The translations under genes and the position numbers were made by a program. From Lentzea sp. NBRC 105346 (GTDB lineage: Bacteria > Actinomycetota > Actinomycetes > Mycobacteriales > Pseudonocardiaceae): a stretch of DNA of 64,000 nucleotides. The notes beneath the pieces were generated by a model. It was not told the DNA's origin. It worked only from the letters and a program-made list of their open reading frames with translations, and did not search any database. Below, in pieces: positions 51,133-60,433 of the stretch (its first letter is position 1; the number at the start of each line of letters is the position of its first letter). The stretch spans positions 380,538 to 444,537 of the forward strand of contig NZ_BSTQ01000005.1 of the NCBI RefSeq assembly GCF_030269605.1. The letters run 5' to 3'.

Positions 51133-52031
51133 GAGCGGCTGACCAGTGACCGCAGGAAGAAGGTCACGTTGGCGGGGCGTTCCGCGAGTCGGCGCATGAG
51201 ATATCCGTACCACTGCTCGCCGTACGGGATGTACACGCGGGCGGTTAGTTTGCGTTGTTCCTCGGTACGGATGCCGAACAGCATCTGGTACTCGTACGAG
51301 TCTCGCGGCCGGTCGTACCAACGCGCGCGCTCGCCGATGATCTCGATCAGGCGCGGATCGTGCGTCGCGAACATCGGGTAGCCGTCGCCGGACATGAGAG
51401 CGTTCACACATCGCACGTAGTTCAGGTCCACCTCGTGCGGGTCGGTGAAGGCGACCTCCGGCGGTTCGGCGTAGGCGCCCTTGCACAGCCGCACGCGCGA
51501 GCCTTCGGTGGCGAGAGCCTTGCAGTCGTCGAGCGTGCGGTGCAGGTACGCCTGCAGCACCGCGCCCACCGACGGCCAGGTGCGCCGCAGCTCGGCCAGG
51601 ACCCGCAGTGTCGAGTCCGTGGTCGTGTGGTCCTCCATGTCGAGCGTGACCGTCGTGCCGCACTGCTCGGCGGCCGCGCAGATGCGGGAGGCGTTGGTCA
51701 GCGCGAGCGACTCGTCCAGGGCCTGCCCGACCGCGCTCAGCTTCACGCTGACCTCGGCGCGGTCCGCGAGCCCCGCCGCGTGCAGCGCGTCGAGCAGCTC
51801 CAGGTAGGCGCCGACGGTCTTCTCGGCCTGCGCCTTGTCCGTGGTGTCCTCGCCGAGGTAGTCGAGCGTGACCGGCAGCCCCAGCTCGCGTGTCGCGCGC
51901 ACGGCGTCCTCGGTCGACTCGCCCGCCACGAACCGGCGCACCACGTCTCTGCTGATGGGCGCGTTGGCCACCAGCTCGCGCACCCCCTCGTTGCGAGCCG
52001 CGGCCATGATCAACGCACGCAACGGGTTCAC
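51129..52031 (-). CDS. Proline dehydrogenase
   Basis: A 300-residue monofunctional PRODH (PutA N-terminal-like TIM barrel). VTLDYLGEDTTDKAQAEKTV, VSVKLSAVGQALDES, TLDMEDHTTTDSTLRVL, QAYLHRTLDDCKAL, RVRLCKGAYAEPPEVAF, FATHDPRLIEIIGERA and YEYQMLFGIRTEEQRKL are the FAD- and proline-site motifs in order. It oxidises proline to pyrroline-5-carboxylate. I chose the GTG at 52031; TTG 52052 is an alternative. No P5C dehydrogenase is present nearby. Confidence 0.92.
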   Translation of the reverse strand: MNPLRALIMAAARNEGVRELVANAPISRDVVRRFVAGESTEDAVRATRELGLPVTLDYLGEDTTDKAQAEKTVGAYLELLDALHAAGLADRAEVSVKLSAVGQALDESLALTNASRICAAAEQCGTTVTLDMEDHTTTDSTLRVLAELRRTWPSVGAVLQAYLHRTLDDCKALATEGSRVRLCKGAYAEPPEVAFTDPHEVDLNYVRCVNALMSGDGYPMFATHDPRLIEIIGERARWYDRPRDSYEYQMLFGIRTEEQRKLTARVYIPYGEQWYGYLMRRLAERPANVTFFLRSLVSRS

Positions 52032-52053
52032 GACAGGAACACTAGCGCCCAAC

Positions 52054-52159
52054 CCCCGCGTGTCTTACCTTCCGACCCCTTGTGTCTTACGTTCCCGCAC
52101 GCCGAAGCGAGCCGGAACGTAAGAGACGCAGGGGGCTGGAGCGTAAGACTCGCGCGGGG
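52054..52159. repeat. Composite inverted-repeat element with 22-bp phasing (copy 2)
   Basis: Outer arms CCCCGCG at 52054-52060 and CGCGGGG at 52153-52159 continue, after a small internal loop, into GTCTTAC/GTAAGAC. Inside, TCTTACGTTCC at 52085-52095 pairs with 52114-52124. The left units beginning GTGTCTTAC are 22 bases apart (52060 and 52082). It is adjacent to the stop of the sugar isomerase gene and has the same design as 46560-46654 with different bases. Confidence 0.75.
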
Positions 52160-52160
52160 A

Positions 52161-52973
52161 TCAGGCCTCGACTGGCCAGTCGAGGTGCAGGCGGGAGAAC
52201 AGCAGGGCCTCGGCCAGCATCTCGGCCCGCGCGTCCGGACTGCCCGCCCGCCGCGTGTTGATCTCCAGCACGACCTGGCCGTCGAACCCGCCCCGCGCCA
52301 GCGTCTCGCACAGCTCGGCACACGGCTGAGACCCGCGCCCCGGCACGAGGTGCTCGTCCTTGGGCGCACCAGAACCGTCGGCGAGGTGGATGTGCGTCAG
52401 CCCGTCGCCCATCCGCTTGGCCAGCTCGATGGCGTCGACGTGCGCGGCGGCGGCGTGGGAGAGGTCCAGCGTGTAGTGCGCGTGCCCGACGTCCGTGGGG
52501 TCGATCGACGGTCGGAAAGCCGACACCTCGACGGAACGGCCGCGGCCCAGCGGCCGGCGTACGGGGAACATGTTCTCGACCGCGATGTCGATCCCGGAGG
52601 CGTCCTCCAGCTCCGCGATCAGCGACTGGAAGCCGTCGGCGTACCGGCGTTGCCAGCGGAACGGCGGGTGCAGCACGACCGTCCGCGCACCGAGATCACC
52701 GGCGGCCCGGACGCTGCGCCGCAGCCGTTCCACCGGATCGGGCGACCAGACGCGCTGCGAGATCAGCAGACAGGGCGCGTGCACGGCCAGCACAGGCATG
52801 CCGCTGCGGTTGGAGAGCCGGTCGATGGCCCGGATGTCCTGCGACACCGGGTCCGCCCACACCATCAGCTCTACACCGTCGAAGCCCAGCTCGGCGGCCA
52901 TCTCGAACGCGGCACCGGCGGGCTGCGGGTACACCGACGCCGTGGACAGCCCGACCGGGATACGGGCGGTCAA
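52161..52973 (-). CDS. Sugar phosphate isomerase/epimerase (xylose isomerase-like TIM barrel)
   Basis: A 270-residue AP-endonuclease-2-type TIM barrel: GLSTASVYPQPAGAAFEMAAELGFDGVELM, VLAVHAPCLL, TVVLHPPFRWQRRYADGF, IDIAVENMFPV, HYTLDLSHAAAAHVD, THIHLADGSGAPKDEHLVPGRG and VVLEINTRR. Conserved Glu/His/Asp residues at strand ends suggest divalent metal binding. It is the Rv0498 counterpart. The TTG start at 52973 overlaps the stop of the upstream gene (TTGA). The substrate is unknown. Confidence 0.85.
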   Translation of the reverse strand: MTARIPVGLSTASVYPQPAGAAFEMAAELGFDGVELMVWADPVSQDIRAIDRLSNRSGMPVLAVHAPCLLISQRVWSPDPVERLRRSVRAAGDLGARTVVLHPPFRWQRRYADGFQSLIAELEDASGIDIAVENMFPVRRPLGRGRSVEVSAFRPSIDPTDVGHAHYTLDLSHAAAAHVDAIELAKRMGDGLTHIHLADGSGAPKDEHLVPGRGSQPCAELCETLARGGFDGQVVLEINTRRAGSPDARAEMLAEALLFSRLHLDWPVEA

Positions 52974-54133
52974 CTCTTCACCAGCAGCATGGCCGCTGGC
53001 GAAACGGTGACGATCAGGCCGACCAGCACCGCGAGAATCGTTGTCTGCATGTCGTCCGCACGGCGGATCTTCCGGACCAAGAGCACGAGTCCAACGGTAA
53101 CGGCCAGCGCCACGACGAGTGCCGCCACGGGTATCGCGCGCCACAGCCAGTTGAACGCCAGCCACAGGACCGCGCCGCCGAGCACGCCGACGGCGAGCTG
53201 GCCGATCATGACCAGCCACTCCTTGCCGGCGGACCGGGGCTCGGACTCCTCGGCGTCCAGCTCGTCGGCGTCGGACAGGCCCGCGGGCTCCTCGTCGTCG
53301 GAGAGGTAGTCCTCTTCCCGCGCGTAGTTCGGCTGGTAGTTGTCGGCGTAGTCGTCGTCTTCGTCGTCGACGTACGGGCCGGGGTGCGCCTGGGTGTGCT
53401 CCATCGGCTGCGGCTCGTCGTCGTCGCCGAACCAGTCCTCGGGGGACTGACCGGCCAGCGGCTCCGGCAGCTTCGGCGGCGCGGGCGGGACGATCAGGAC
53501 CGACTCGGTCTCCAGGGACGCGATCTGGTCGACCGGCGCCTTCGCCGGGATGCGCGGGAGCTGCTCGGTCATCGCCTCCCGAGGGGGAGCCGCCGGCGGA
53601 ACCGGCCGGGCGATGTTCGGGCGCGACGCCTCGGGGCGCGGCAGGTCCGGACGGGACTGCTGCGGCGGCGCCGGGTCGAGGCGCGCCTTGATCGGGTCGA
53701 CCCTGGTCTCGGCCGGGTCGGGGCGCGGAACGTCCGTTCTGGACGGACCCTCCTGGAACTGCGGTACCTGCCGGGTCTCCTCGGCCGGGCCCGGTCTACG
53801 CACCTGCGGCGCCGGCTGGAAACCGGGCGCGGGTGGCGCGGGGCGCCGAGGCGGTGCCGGCCGCGGTGGAGCAGGCGGAGCGGCAGCGGGAGGAGCAACA
53901 GGCGGCGGAGGCTTGGGCGCCTCGACCTGGGGCTCGTCGCGGACCGGCATGAGCCGCCCGCTGTCGGACAGCACCCGCTCGATGATCGTCTGCGGAGCGG
54001 TCTCGGGCGACTCGTCGTCATCGGCCGCACGGCGGCGTCGCCGACGAGGCGCACCGTCCGGGCTGCCGCCGTACTGGGCGAGCAACTCCGCGACCGTGCG
54101 CTGCGTGTGCTCCGATCCGCTCTCTCGACTCAT
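52970..54133 (-). CDS. Proline-rich C-terminally anchored membrane protein (Rv0497-like)
   Basis: A 387-residue protein. An N-terminal conserved-looking segment (TQRTVAELLAQYGG, APRRRRRR) is followed by about 170 Pro/Ala/Arg-rich residues and an acidic stretch (YVDDEDDDYADNYQPNYARE). Three or four TM helices lie at the end (MIGQLAVGVLGGAVLWLAF, IPVAALVVALAVTVGLVLLV, TTILAVLVGLIVTVSPAAML). The low-complexity part faces the cytoplasm. Position between ppx and the sugar isomerase matches mycobacterial Rv0497. Function unknown. Its ATG overlaps the ppx stop (TGATG). Confidence 0.8.
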   Translation of the reverse strand: MSRESGSEHTQRTVAELLAQYGGSPDGAPRRRRRRAADDDESPETAPQTIIERVLSDSGRLMPVRDEPQVEAPKPPPPVAPPAAAPPAPPRPAPPRRPAPPAPGFQPAPQVRRPGPAEETRQVPQFQEGPSRTDVPRPDPAETRVDPIKARLDPAPPQQSRPDLPRPEASRPNIARPVPPAAPPREAMTEQLPRIPAKAPVDQIASLETESVLIVPPAPPKLPEPLAGQSPEDWFGDDDEPQPMEHTQAHPGPYVDDEDDDYADNYQPNYAREEDYLSDDEEPAGLSDADELDAEESEPRSAGKEWLVMIGQLAVGVLGGAVLWLAFNWLWRAIPVAALVVALAVTVGLVLLVRKIRRADDMQTTILAVLVGLIVTVSPAAMLLVKS

Positions 54134-55113
54134 CAACTCCACCGTGCCCCGTGCTGGCCAGTCCGTCCAGTATCGCTCCGGTCCGTGCCGTTAGTGTGGT
54201 CCAGCCGTCGAAGGATGACACCTTCCCGCAGTGCCCAGGGGCAAATCTCCAACTGCGTGAGTGACAGGGCTCGCATCGTCGCTTCCGCGACCAATGCGCC
54301 CGCGACCAGCTGGTGTGCACGCGACGGGCTCACGCCTTCGAGCTCGGCCAGGTCGTTCGCCGACATCCGGGAGATGAAGGCGATCAACTGCCGCAGGCCC
54401 GCGTCGGTGAGCACGCGACGGGCTCGTGGTCCGGCCGATGAAGGCGCCGCACCGGTGAGCCGGGCAAGCGTACGGAATGTCTTCGACGTTGCCACCACCC
54501 GATCAGGTTCACCGGCCCGTTTGATCTTGCGGGCGACCGGGGACAGCTGGTCGGCGAGCCACTCCGTCGTCTCGCGGACGGCGGTCCGGCCCGGCGGATC
54601 CTTGCGAAACCTCGATCGGGTGAGCCGGCCCGCGCCGAGCGGGACGGAGAACGCGAGCTCGGGCTCCTCGTCCACGCCCATCCCGATCTCCAGCGAGCCG
54701 CCGCCGATGTCGAGGCAGAGCAGCCGACCCGCGGACCAGCCGTACCACCGGCGCACGGCGAGGAACGTGAACCGCGCCTCGTCCTCACCGGAGAGCACCT
54801 CCAGGTCGACGCCGGTCTCCTTGCGGACCCGCTCCAGCACGTCCGGGGAGTTGCTCGCCTCGCGGACCGCCGACGTCGCGAACGCCATCAGGTCCTCGCA
54901 GCCGAGCTTCTTCGCCGACGACTTGGCCGCCGCGACGGCGCGGACCAGCTGGTCCGCGCCCGCCTTGGTGACCTCACCGTCGGAGTTGAGCTGCTCGGCG
55001 AGCCGCAGCACGGTCTTCTCGGAGCTCATCGGGGTCGGGTGGGCACCACGATGCGCGTCCACCACCAAGAGGTGGACGGTATTGGACCCCACGTCGAGAA
55101 CGCCCAGGCGCAC
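54133..55113 (-). CDS. ppx: Ppx/GppA family exopolyphosphatase
   Basis: A 326-residue ASKHA-fold phosphatase. The phosphate-1 motif is LGVLDVGSNTVHLLVVDA and the phosphate-2 motif is LLCLDIGGGSLEIGMG; LTGAAPSSAGPRARRVL and SPSRAHQLVAGALVAEATM follow. It degrades polyphosphate and/or pppGpp, linking phosphate storage to stress responses. It is encoded beside the SenX3-RegX3 phosphate-responsive two-component system, as in mycobacteria (Rv0496). The length corresponds to the short actinobacterial form without the HD domain. Confidence 0.92.
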   Translation of the reverse strand: MRLGVLDVGSNTVHLLVVDAHRGAHPTPMSSEKTVLRLAEQLNSDGEVTKAGADQLVRAVAAAKSSAKKLGCEDLMAFATSAVREASNSPDVLERVRKETGVDLEVLSGEDEARFTFLAVRRWYGWSAGRLLCLDIGGGSLEIGMGVDEEPELAFSVPLGAGRLTRSRFRKDPPGRTAVRETTEWLADQLSPVARKIKRAGEPDRVVATSKTFRTLARLTGAAPSSAGPRARRVLTDAGLRQLIAFISRMSANDLAELEGVSPSRAHQLVAGALVAEATMRALSLTQLEICPWALREGVILRRLDHTNGTDRSDTGRTGQHGARWS

Positions 55114-55140
55114 GGCGTGAACGGTACCCGGTCGTGTCGG

Positions 55141-55821
55141 TTACGACTCGAACTTGTAACCCAGACCCCGAACGGTCACCAGGTGCCTCGGTGTCGAGGG
55201 GTCCGGCTCGATCTTCGACCGCAGGCGCTTGACGTGCACGTCAAGCGTCTTCGTGTCGCCGACGTAGTCCGCGCCCCACACCCGGTCGATCAACTGCCCG
55301 CGGGTCAGCACGCGGCCGACGTTGCGCAGCAGGTACTCGAGCAGATCGAACTCCTTGAGCGGCAGGCTGATGTCCGTGCCGTTCACGGTCACCACGTGCC
55401 GCTCGACGTCCATCCGCACCGGGCCGGCCTCGAGGGTCTGGGGAAGGAGATCCTCGGACTCGCCGCCGCGGCGAAGAACCGCCCGGATGCGCGCGATCAG
55501 CTCACGCGCGGAGTACGGCTTGGTGACGTAGTCGTCCGCGCCCAGCTCGAGGCCGACGACCTTGTCGATCTCGCTGTCCCGCGCGGTGACCATGATCACC
55601 GGAACGGCGGACCGCTGGCGCAGCTGCTTGCAGACGTCCGTGCCGCTCATGCCGGGCAGCATGAGGTCGAGCAGCACGATGTCCGCGCCGTTGCGGTCGA
55701 ACTCCTCCAGCGCCTCCTGGCCGGTCGCGGCCAGCGCGGCGGTGAACCCCTCCTTGCGCAGCAGGAAGGCCAGCGGATCGGCGAAGGACTCCTCGTCCTC
55801 CACGATGAGCACCCTGGTCAC
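55141..55821 (-). CDS. regX3: Response regulator RegX3 (OmpR/PhoB family)
   Basis: A 226-residue two-domain regulator. The receiver starts VTRVLIVEDEESFADPLAFLL, with the phospho-acceptor Asp in ADIVLLDLMLPGMSG and the Lys in DDYVTKPYSARELIARIRAVL. The winged-helix effector domain is LPLKEFDLLEYLLRNVGRVLTR to TLDVHVKRLRSKIE. GTG at 55821 overlaps the senX3 stop (GTGA). In mycobacteria and other actinobacteria SenX3-RegX3/PhoP governs the phosphate-starvation response. The adjacent ppx and gpm genes fit. Confidence 0.95.
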   Translation of the reverse strand: MTRVLIVEDEESFADPLAFLLRKEGFTAALAATGQEALEEFDRNGADIVLLDLMLPGMSGTDVCKQLRQRSAVPVIMVTARDSEIDKVVGLELGADDYVTKPYSARELIARIRAVLRRGGESEDLLPQTLEAGPVRMDVERHVVTVNGTDISLPLKEFDLLEYLLRNVGRVLTRGQLIDRVWGADYVGDTKTLDVHVKRLRSKIEPDPSTPRHLVTVRGLGYKFES

Positions 55822-56984
55822 AGTTCTCCTCCGTGGTCGCTCGTACCGGTCGGGACGAGGTCCTGGTCGTGCGCGGCGGCCGCGGGCAGCCGCAACGTGA
55901 AGGTGGAGCCGGTTCCTGGCAGGCTCCACAGCTTCACTTCGCCACCGTGGTTGGCGGCGACGTGCTTGACGATCGCGAGGCCGAGACCGGTGCCACCGGT
56001 CGCGCGCGATCGGGCCTTGTCGACGCGGTAGAACCGCTCGAAGACGCGGGTCTGCTGGTCCTCCGCGATGCCGATGCCGCGGTCGGTGACGGCGATCTCC
56101 ACGTGGCCGTCCACCAGCCGCCGGCTCACGCTCACCGGGCTGCCCGGCGGCGAGTAGGAGACCGCGTTGTCGAGCAGGTTGCTCAACGCGGTGACCAGCA
56201 GCGTGCGGTCACCGGGAACGAGCAGGCCGCTGGGCTCGTCGGTGGCGATGTCGATGTTCACCGACTCGGCGGCCAGCTTGGAGCGGCTGAGCGCCTCGGA
56301 GATCACCACGTCGACCTCGACGTCGGTGAGCTCGGGCAGCTTCTCCGCGCCCTGCAACCGCGAGAGCGCGATCAGCTCGGTGACGAGCGTGCCGAGGCGG
56401 GTGGCCTCCTGCATGATCTTCGCGCTGAACCGGCGGACCTCTTCCTGGTCGTCGCTCGCGTCCAGCACGGCCTCGGCGAGCAGCGCGAGCGCTCCCACCG
56501 GGGTCTTGAGCTCGTGGCTGACGTTGGCCACGAAGTCGCGCCTGGTCTGTTCCAGCCGGACGGCCTCGGACTCGTCGCTCGCGTCCACGACGGTGAATCC
56601 CTCGACCAGCCACCGGACCTCGGCGTGCACCGCCTCGGGCTGGCGGCCCTTGACGCCGTCCAGTGGCGACAGGTCGACGAAGACGACCTCGTTGGTGCTG
56701 CGGACCGCCTCCGCGGCCTTGCGCGCCCGGTCGTCCACGCGGTTGTTGCGCACGACGCCGAGCTGCTCGGCACGCGGGTTGTGCAGCACCACGTCGCCGA
56801 ACGAGTTGAGCACGACGATGCCGTCGTGGGAGTCCTCGACGACCCGCTGCACGAGGTCCGCGACCGTCAGCCCCTCGGGCTTCTTCTCGGGTCTCGGAGC
56901 CGTGAATCGGCCAACGAGAAAACCGCCGAGCGCGCAGATGAGCGCAACGCCCAGCGAAACAGCGAGGAAACCCGCAGCCGTCAC
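55818..56984 (-). CDS. senX3: Sensor histidine kinase SenX3
   Basis: A 388-residue kinase. It has one N-terminal TM region (GFLAVSLGVALICALGGFLVGRF), a PAS-like domain (DSHDGIVVLNSFGDVVLHNPRAEQLG) and a DHp domain with the phosphorylated His in FVANVSHELKTPVGALALLAEAV. The HATPase_c domain shows LLDNAVSYSPPGSPV, DRGIGIAEDQQTRVFERFYRVD and GGTGLGLAIVKHV. It phosphorylates RegX3, encoded directly downstream. The short N-terminus with a single membrane anchor implies intracellular or PhoU/Pst-mediated sensing. Confidence 0.95.
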   Translation of the reverse strand: MTAAGFLAVSLGVALICALGGFLVGRFTAPRPEKKPEGLTVADLVQRVVEDSHDGIVVLNSFGDVVLHNPRAEQLGVVRNNRVDDRARKAAEAVRSTNEVVFVDLSPLDGVKGRQPEAVHAEVRWLVEGFTVVDASDESEAVRLEQTRRDFVANVSHELKTPVGALALLAEAVLDASDDQEEVRRFSAKIMQEATRLGTLVTELIALSRLQGAEKLPELTDVEVDVVISEALSRSKLAAESVNIDIATDEPSGLLVPGDRTLLVTALSNLLDNAVSYSPPGSPVSVSRRLVDGHVEIAVTDRGIGIAEDQQTRVFERFYRVDKARSRATGGTGLGLAIVKHVAANHGGEVKLWSLPGTGSTFTLRLPAAAAHDQDLVPTGTSDHGGEL

Positions 56985-57050
56985 AGGCGAATGGTAAGCA
57001 GCCGACAGGTGTCCTGGCCTAGTGCGCAGGCGTGAACCGTGATAGCCGTG

Positions 57051-57092
57051 ACACCTACTGACCAGGTTGTTCTTGCCCTGGTCAGCAGGTGT
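57051..57092 (-). terminator. 16-bp hairpin after the phosphoglycerate mutase gene
   Basis: ACACCTACTGACCAGG at 57051-57066 pairs with 57077-57092 with one mismatch around a ten-base loop. It lies 23 bases after the gpm stop and about 70 bases before senX3, within a 130-bp spacer. Confidence 0.7.
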
Positions 57093-57114
57093 TCACCCGG
57101 TCGTGACGAAGACG

Positions 57115-57861
57115 TCAGCGGCCCTGGTTGGCTACTGCCGCGATCGCGTCCTTCGCGGCGTCCGGATCGAGGTATTCGCCGCCCGGCTTGAGGGGCTTCA
57201 ATTCCTCGTCGAGGTCATAGCGAAGCGGAATACCGGTCGGGATGTTGAGGCCCGCGATGTCGGCGTCGGAGATGCCGTCGAGGTACTTCACGAGCGCGCG
57301 CAGCGAGTTGCCGTGCGCGGCCACGAGGACCGTCTTGCCGGTGCGCAGATCGGGAACGATCGCCTCTTCCCAGTACGGGATCATGCGGTCGACGACGTCC
57401 TTGAGGCACTCGGTGAGCGGCAGGTCCGGGCCCAAGCCGGCGTAGCGCGGGTCACTGTCCTGACTGAACTCGGTGCCGGGCTCGATGGGCGGCGGCGGAG
57501 TGTCGTAGGACCGGCGCCAGAGCATGAACTGCTCCTCGCCGTACGTCTCCAGCGTCTGCTTCTTGTTCTTGCCCTGCAACGCGCCGTAGTGCCGCTCGTT
57601 GAGCCGCCAGTCGCGCCGCACGGGGATCCAGTGCCGGTCCGCGACGTCGAGCGCGAGGTTGGCGGTCGAGATGGCCCGCCGGAGCAACGAGGTGTGCAGC
57701 AGCTCCGGCAGGACGCCGGCCTCGCGCAGCAGCTCGCCGCCGCGCCGCGCCTCCCGCTCGCCCTTCTCGGACAGTGGGACGTCCACCCAGCCGGTGAACA
57801 GGTTCTCCGCGTTCCACGTGCTCTCGCCGTGGCGGAGCAGCACCAAGGTTCCGACAGCCAT
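57115..57861 (-). CDS. gpmA: 2,3-bisphosphoglycerate-dependent phosphoglycerate mutase
   Basis: A 248-residue glycolytic enzyme interconverting 3- and 2-phosphoglycerate. [33 protein letters not shown] contains the phosphohistidine. [20 protein letters not shown] and [20 protein letters not shown] complete the active site. In mycobacteria gpm1 likewise stands next to senX3-regX3. It is divergent from a TetR-type gene with only 14 bases between the start codons. Confidence 0.96.
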   Translation of the reverse strand: MAVGTLVLLRHGESTWNAENLFTGWVDVPLSEKGEREARRGGELLREAGVLPELLHTSLLRRAISTANLALDVADRHWIPVRRDWRLNERHYGALQGKNKKQTLETYGEEQFMLWRRSYDTPPPPIEPGTEFSQDSDPRYAGLGPDLPLTECLKDVVDRMIPYWEEAIVPDLRTGKTVLVAAHGNSLRALVKYLDGISDADIAGLNIPTGIPLRYDLDEELKPLKPGGEYLDPDAAKDAIAAVANQGR

Positions 57862-57875
57862 GCCGCTAGCCTGCC

Positions 57876-58460
57876 ATGCTCATGAGTGCCGAACTCACCC
57901 GCACGCTGGTGCGTGACACAGCGCACCGGCTGTTCGTCGCGAACGGTTACGGCGCGACCTCGGTGCGGGACGTGGCGGTCGCGGCGGGAGTGTCCGAAGA
58001 GGCCGTCCACACCGACTTCCCGACGAAGGCCGCGCTGTACCGCGAGGCGTTGAACGCCGCGCTCGCCGTGCGGCCGGAGCGCGTCACCGACCGCGCCGCC
58101 GCCAGTGCCGTCTTCACCCCGTTGCGCGCCACGGACATCATCGAGACCACGGCCGCGGGCGCCGCGTCGCTGCTCTCGCGCGCGGGTGCGTTGATCATGC
58201 GGGGGATCGAGTGCGCGGGCACGGACCCGGAGATGCGCCGGATCGCCACCGAGGGCGAGGCCGCGCAACGCGCCACGATGAAGACGCTGGCGTCGGCGTT
58301 GATCGCCACCGGGTCGGTCCGCCCGGACTTCACCGCGGACGAGGTCGCGGACATCCTGGTCGGCCTGTGCTCACCGCACCTGCACCACCTGCTCGGCTGG
58401 CCGGAGCACCGCTACCGCTACTGGCTGGCCTCCACGATGAAGGCCAGCCTGTTGCGGTGA
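57876..58460 (+). CDS. TetR/AcrR-family transcriptional regulator
   Basis: A 194-residue protein with an N-terminal HTH ([47 protein letters not shown]) and an all-helical ligand domain. It is encoded between gpm (divergent) and a 4-coumarate-CoA-ligase-like gene whose end is only four bases from its own. It may control that ligase or itself; the effector is unknown. ATG at 57876 or 57882. Confidence 0.88.
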   Translation: MLMSAELTRTLVRDTAHRLFVANGYGATSVRDVAVAAGVSEEAVHTDFPTKAALYREALNAALAVRPERVTDRAAASAVFTPLRATDIIETTAAGAASLLSRAGALIMRGIECAGTDPEMRRIATEGEAAQRATMKTLASALIATGSVRPDFTADEVADILVGLCSPHLHHLLGWPEHRYRYWLASTMKASLLR

Positions 58461-58464
58461 GACG

Positions 58465-60033
58465 TCAGGCCTTCGTCGCCTCGCGGGCGCGGAGGTCCTT
58501 GCGAAGGATCTTGCCGGACGCCGACTTCGGGATCGCCTCGATGAACTCGACGACGCGAACCTTCTTGTGCGGCGCCACATGCGCCGCGACGAACTCGATC
58601 ACGGCCTCGCCGGTGATCTCCGAACCCGGCTGCCGCACCACGAAGGCCTTGGGCACCTCCTCGCCGTCCTCGTCGCGCACCCCGACGACGGCCGCGTCGG
58701 CGATCTCGTCATGGGTGAGCAGCACGGCCTCCAGCTCGGCCGGCGGCACCTGGTAGCCCTTGTACTTGATCAGCTCCTTGACCCGGTCGACGATCGACAC
58801 GATGCCCTCGGCGTCGATGACCGCCACGTCACCGGTGTGCAGCCAGCCGTCGTCGTCGATCGTCGCGGCCGTGGCCTCGGGGTTGTTCAGGTAGCCCTTC
58901 ATGATGTTCGGGCCCTTGCACCACAGCTCGCCGCGCTCGCCGACGCCGACGTCTTCACCCGTGGCGGGATCGACGAGCCGGCACTCCAGGTTCGGCACGA
59001 TCATGCCGACCGTGCCGACGGAGATGTCGTCGCGGTCGTCCGGGATCGCGTGCGACACCGGCGACATCTCGGTCATGCCGTAGCCCTGCGCCACCCGGCA
59101 GCCGAGGCGCTTCTTCACCGCGTCGGCCAGCTCGACGTCCAGCGGCGCGGCGCCCGAGAACAGGGTTTGCAGCGCCGACAGGTCGTACTGGTCGACGATC
59201 GGGTGCTTGGCCAGCGCGACCGCGACCGGCGGCGCGATGTAGACGCGGTCGGTCTTGTGGTCCTGGATCACGCGGAGGAACTCGGGCAGGTCGAACTTCG
59301 GCATCGTCACGACGGTCGCGCCGATGTACAGGCCGTTGTTCATCAGCACCTGCATGCCGTAGATGTGGAAGAACGGCAGCACGGCGAGGATGCGCGTGTC
59401 CTGGTTGACGTTCAGGATCGGACCGCATTGCGCGAGGTTCGCGACCAGGTTGCGGTGCGTCAGCATCACGCCCTTGGGCAGCGCGGTCGTGCCCGACGAG
59501 TACGGCAGCACCGCGAGATCCTCGGCGGGATCGATCTCCACCTGAGGCACCGGGTGGTCGTTGTTCAGCAACTCCTTGAGTGACGTGTAGCCCTCGGCCT
59601 CGTCGAGCACGAACACGTCGGTGACGCCTGCCTTCGCGGCACCGGGCGCGGCGTTCGGCAGCAGCGCGGACACCGTGAACAGCATCTTCGCGCCCGCGTC
59701 GTGCAGCTGGTGCGCGACCTCGTCCGGCGTGTAGAGGGCGTTGATCGTGGTGGCCGTGGCGCCCGCCTTGAGGATGCCGTGGAACACCACCGCGTAGTAC
59801 GGGGTGTTCGGCGACAGAATGCCGACGACGTCGCCCTTGCCGATACCGCGCGCGGCCAGCGCGGCGGCCATTCGGTCGACGTACGCGGCGAGCTGGCCAT
59901 AGGTCAGCGACGCACCGGTCGCCCCGTCGATCAAGGCAACTCGGTCCGCCCGGTCACCCAAGTCGCCGAGCAGCAGCTCGTGCAACGCGACATCGGGGAT
60001 TTCGACATCCGGGAACGAACTGCGAAAGACCAT
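58465..60033 (-). CDS. 4-coumarate--CoA ligase-like AMP-binding enzyme
   Basis: A 522-residue ANL-superfamily ligase. LPYSSGTTALPKGVMLTHRNLVAN is the P-loop region. GYGMTEMSPVSH, GWLHTGDVAVIDAEGIVSIVDRVKELIKYKGYQV and the catalytic Lys in PKSASGKILRKDL are present. The GMTEMSP and ELIKYKGYQVPPAELE segments are those of the 4-coumarate-CoA-ligase subgroup, so an aromatic or medium-chain acid is a likely substrate. It is a single-gene unit with a 400-bp upstream region. Confidence 0.9.
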   Translation of the reverse strand: MVFRSSFPDVEIPDVALHELLLGDLGDRADRVALIDGATGASLTYGQLAAYVDRMAAALAARGIGKGDVVGILSPNTPYYAVVFHGILKAGATATTINALYTPDEVAHQLHDAGAKMLFTVSALLPNAAPGAAKAGVTDVFVLDEAEGYTSLKELLNNDHPVPQVEIDPAEDLAVLPYSSGTTALPKGVMLTHRNLVANLAQCGPILNVNQDTRILAVLPFFHIYGMQVLMNNGLYIGATVVTMPKFDLPEFLRVIQDHKTDRVYIAPPVAVALAKHPIVDQYDLSALQTLFSGAAPLDVELADAVKKRLGCRVAQGYGMTEMSPVSHAIPDDRDDISVGTVGMIVPNLECRLVDPATGEDVGVGERGELWCKGPNIMKGYLNNPEATAATIDDDGWLHTGDVAVIDAEGIVSIVDRVKELIKYKGYQVPPAELEAVLLTHDEIADAAVVGVRDEDGEEVPKAFVVRQPGSEITGEAVIEFVAAHVAPHKKVRVVEFIEAIPKSASGKILRKDLRAREATKA

Positions 60034-60433
60034 GCGGCCGCCTCACTCACTCGCCGTAACCCTGCAGGTCGGCTCATCGTGATCCAGCCCACTCGGCGCG
60101 GTCAAGGCGGTCGGTATCGCTACAGAGACGTTACTTAGCGCCAGCAAGAACACTCGAATGGAGTAATGAAACCCCTTGTAACCGCAACGATGTTTCTGAG
60201 AGGTTGGCAAGGCCTCAACGGGTCGGCTCCCACGCACTCAAACGGCCCGTAAGGCACCGAACGCGGTTCGTCATCCCCCGTCGAACCGCGTGCACCCGCT
60301 CGGATTCGCGGCATCCCCCCGTCCACGAGTCCGTCGCAGCGGGGACCTTTGACGCGGGCCGGCTCGATGCGACTCCCCCTCTCTCCCGAGCCGGACCCGC
60401 GCTCCCCAAGGTGTTGCTCTCAGTAGAACCCTG
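60034..60433. other. Intergenic region upstream of the CoA ligase
   Basis: These 400 bp presumably hold the ligase promoter. A 28-codon frame starting at ATG 60166-60168 is possible but lacks a well-placed ribosome site and any recognisable pattern. No RNA gene, operator or strong hairpin was identified. Confidence 0.4.

Noticed and set aside
51255..53309. 684-codon + strand open frame opposite proline dehydrogenase and the isomerase
   Set aside because: Shadow frame crossing several real gene boundaries.
60166..60252. A 28-codon peptide gene before the CoA ligase
   Set aside because: The purine-rich stretch is too close to the ATG and there is no conservation evidence; chance ORF is more likely.
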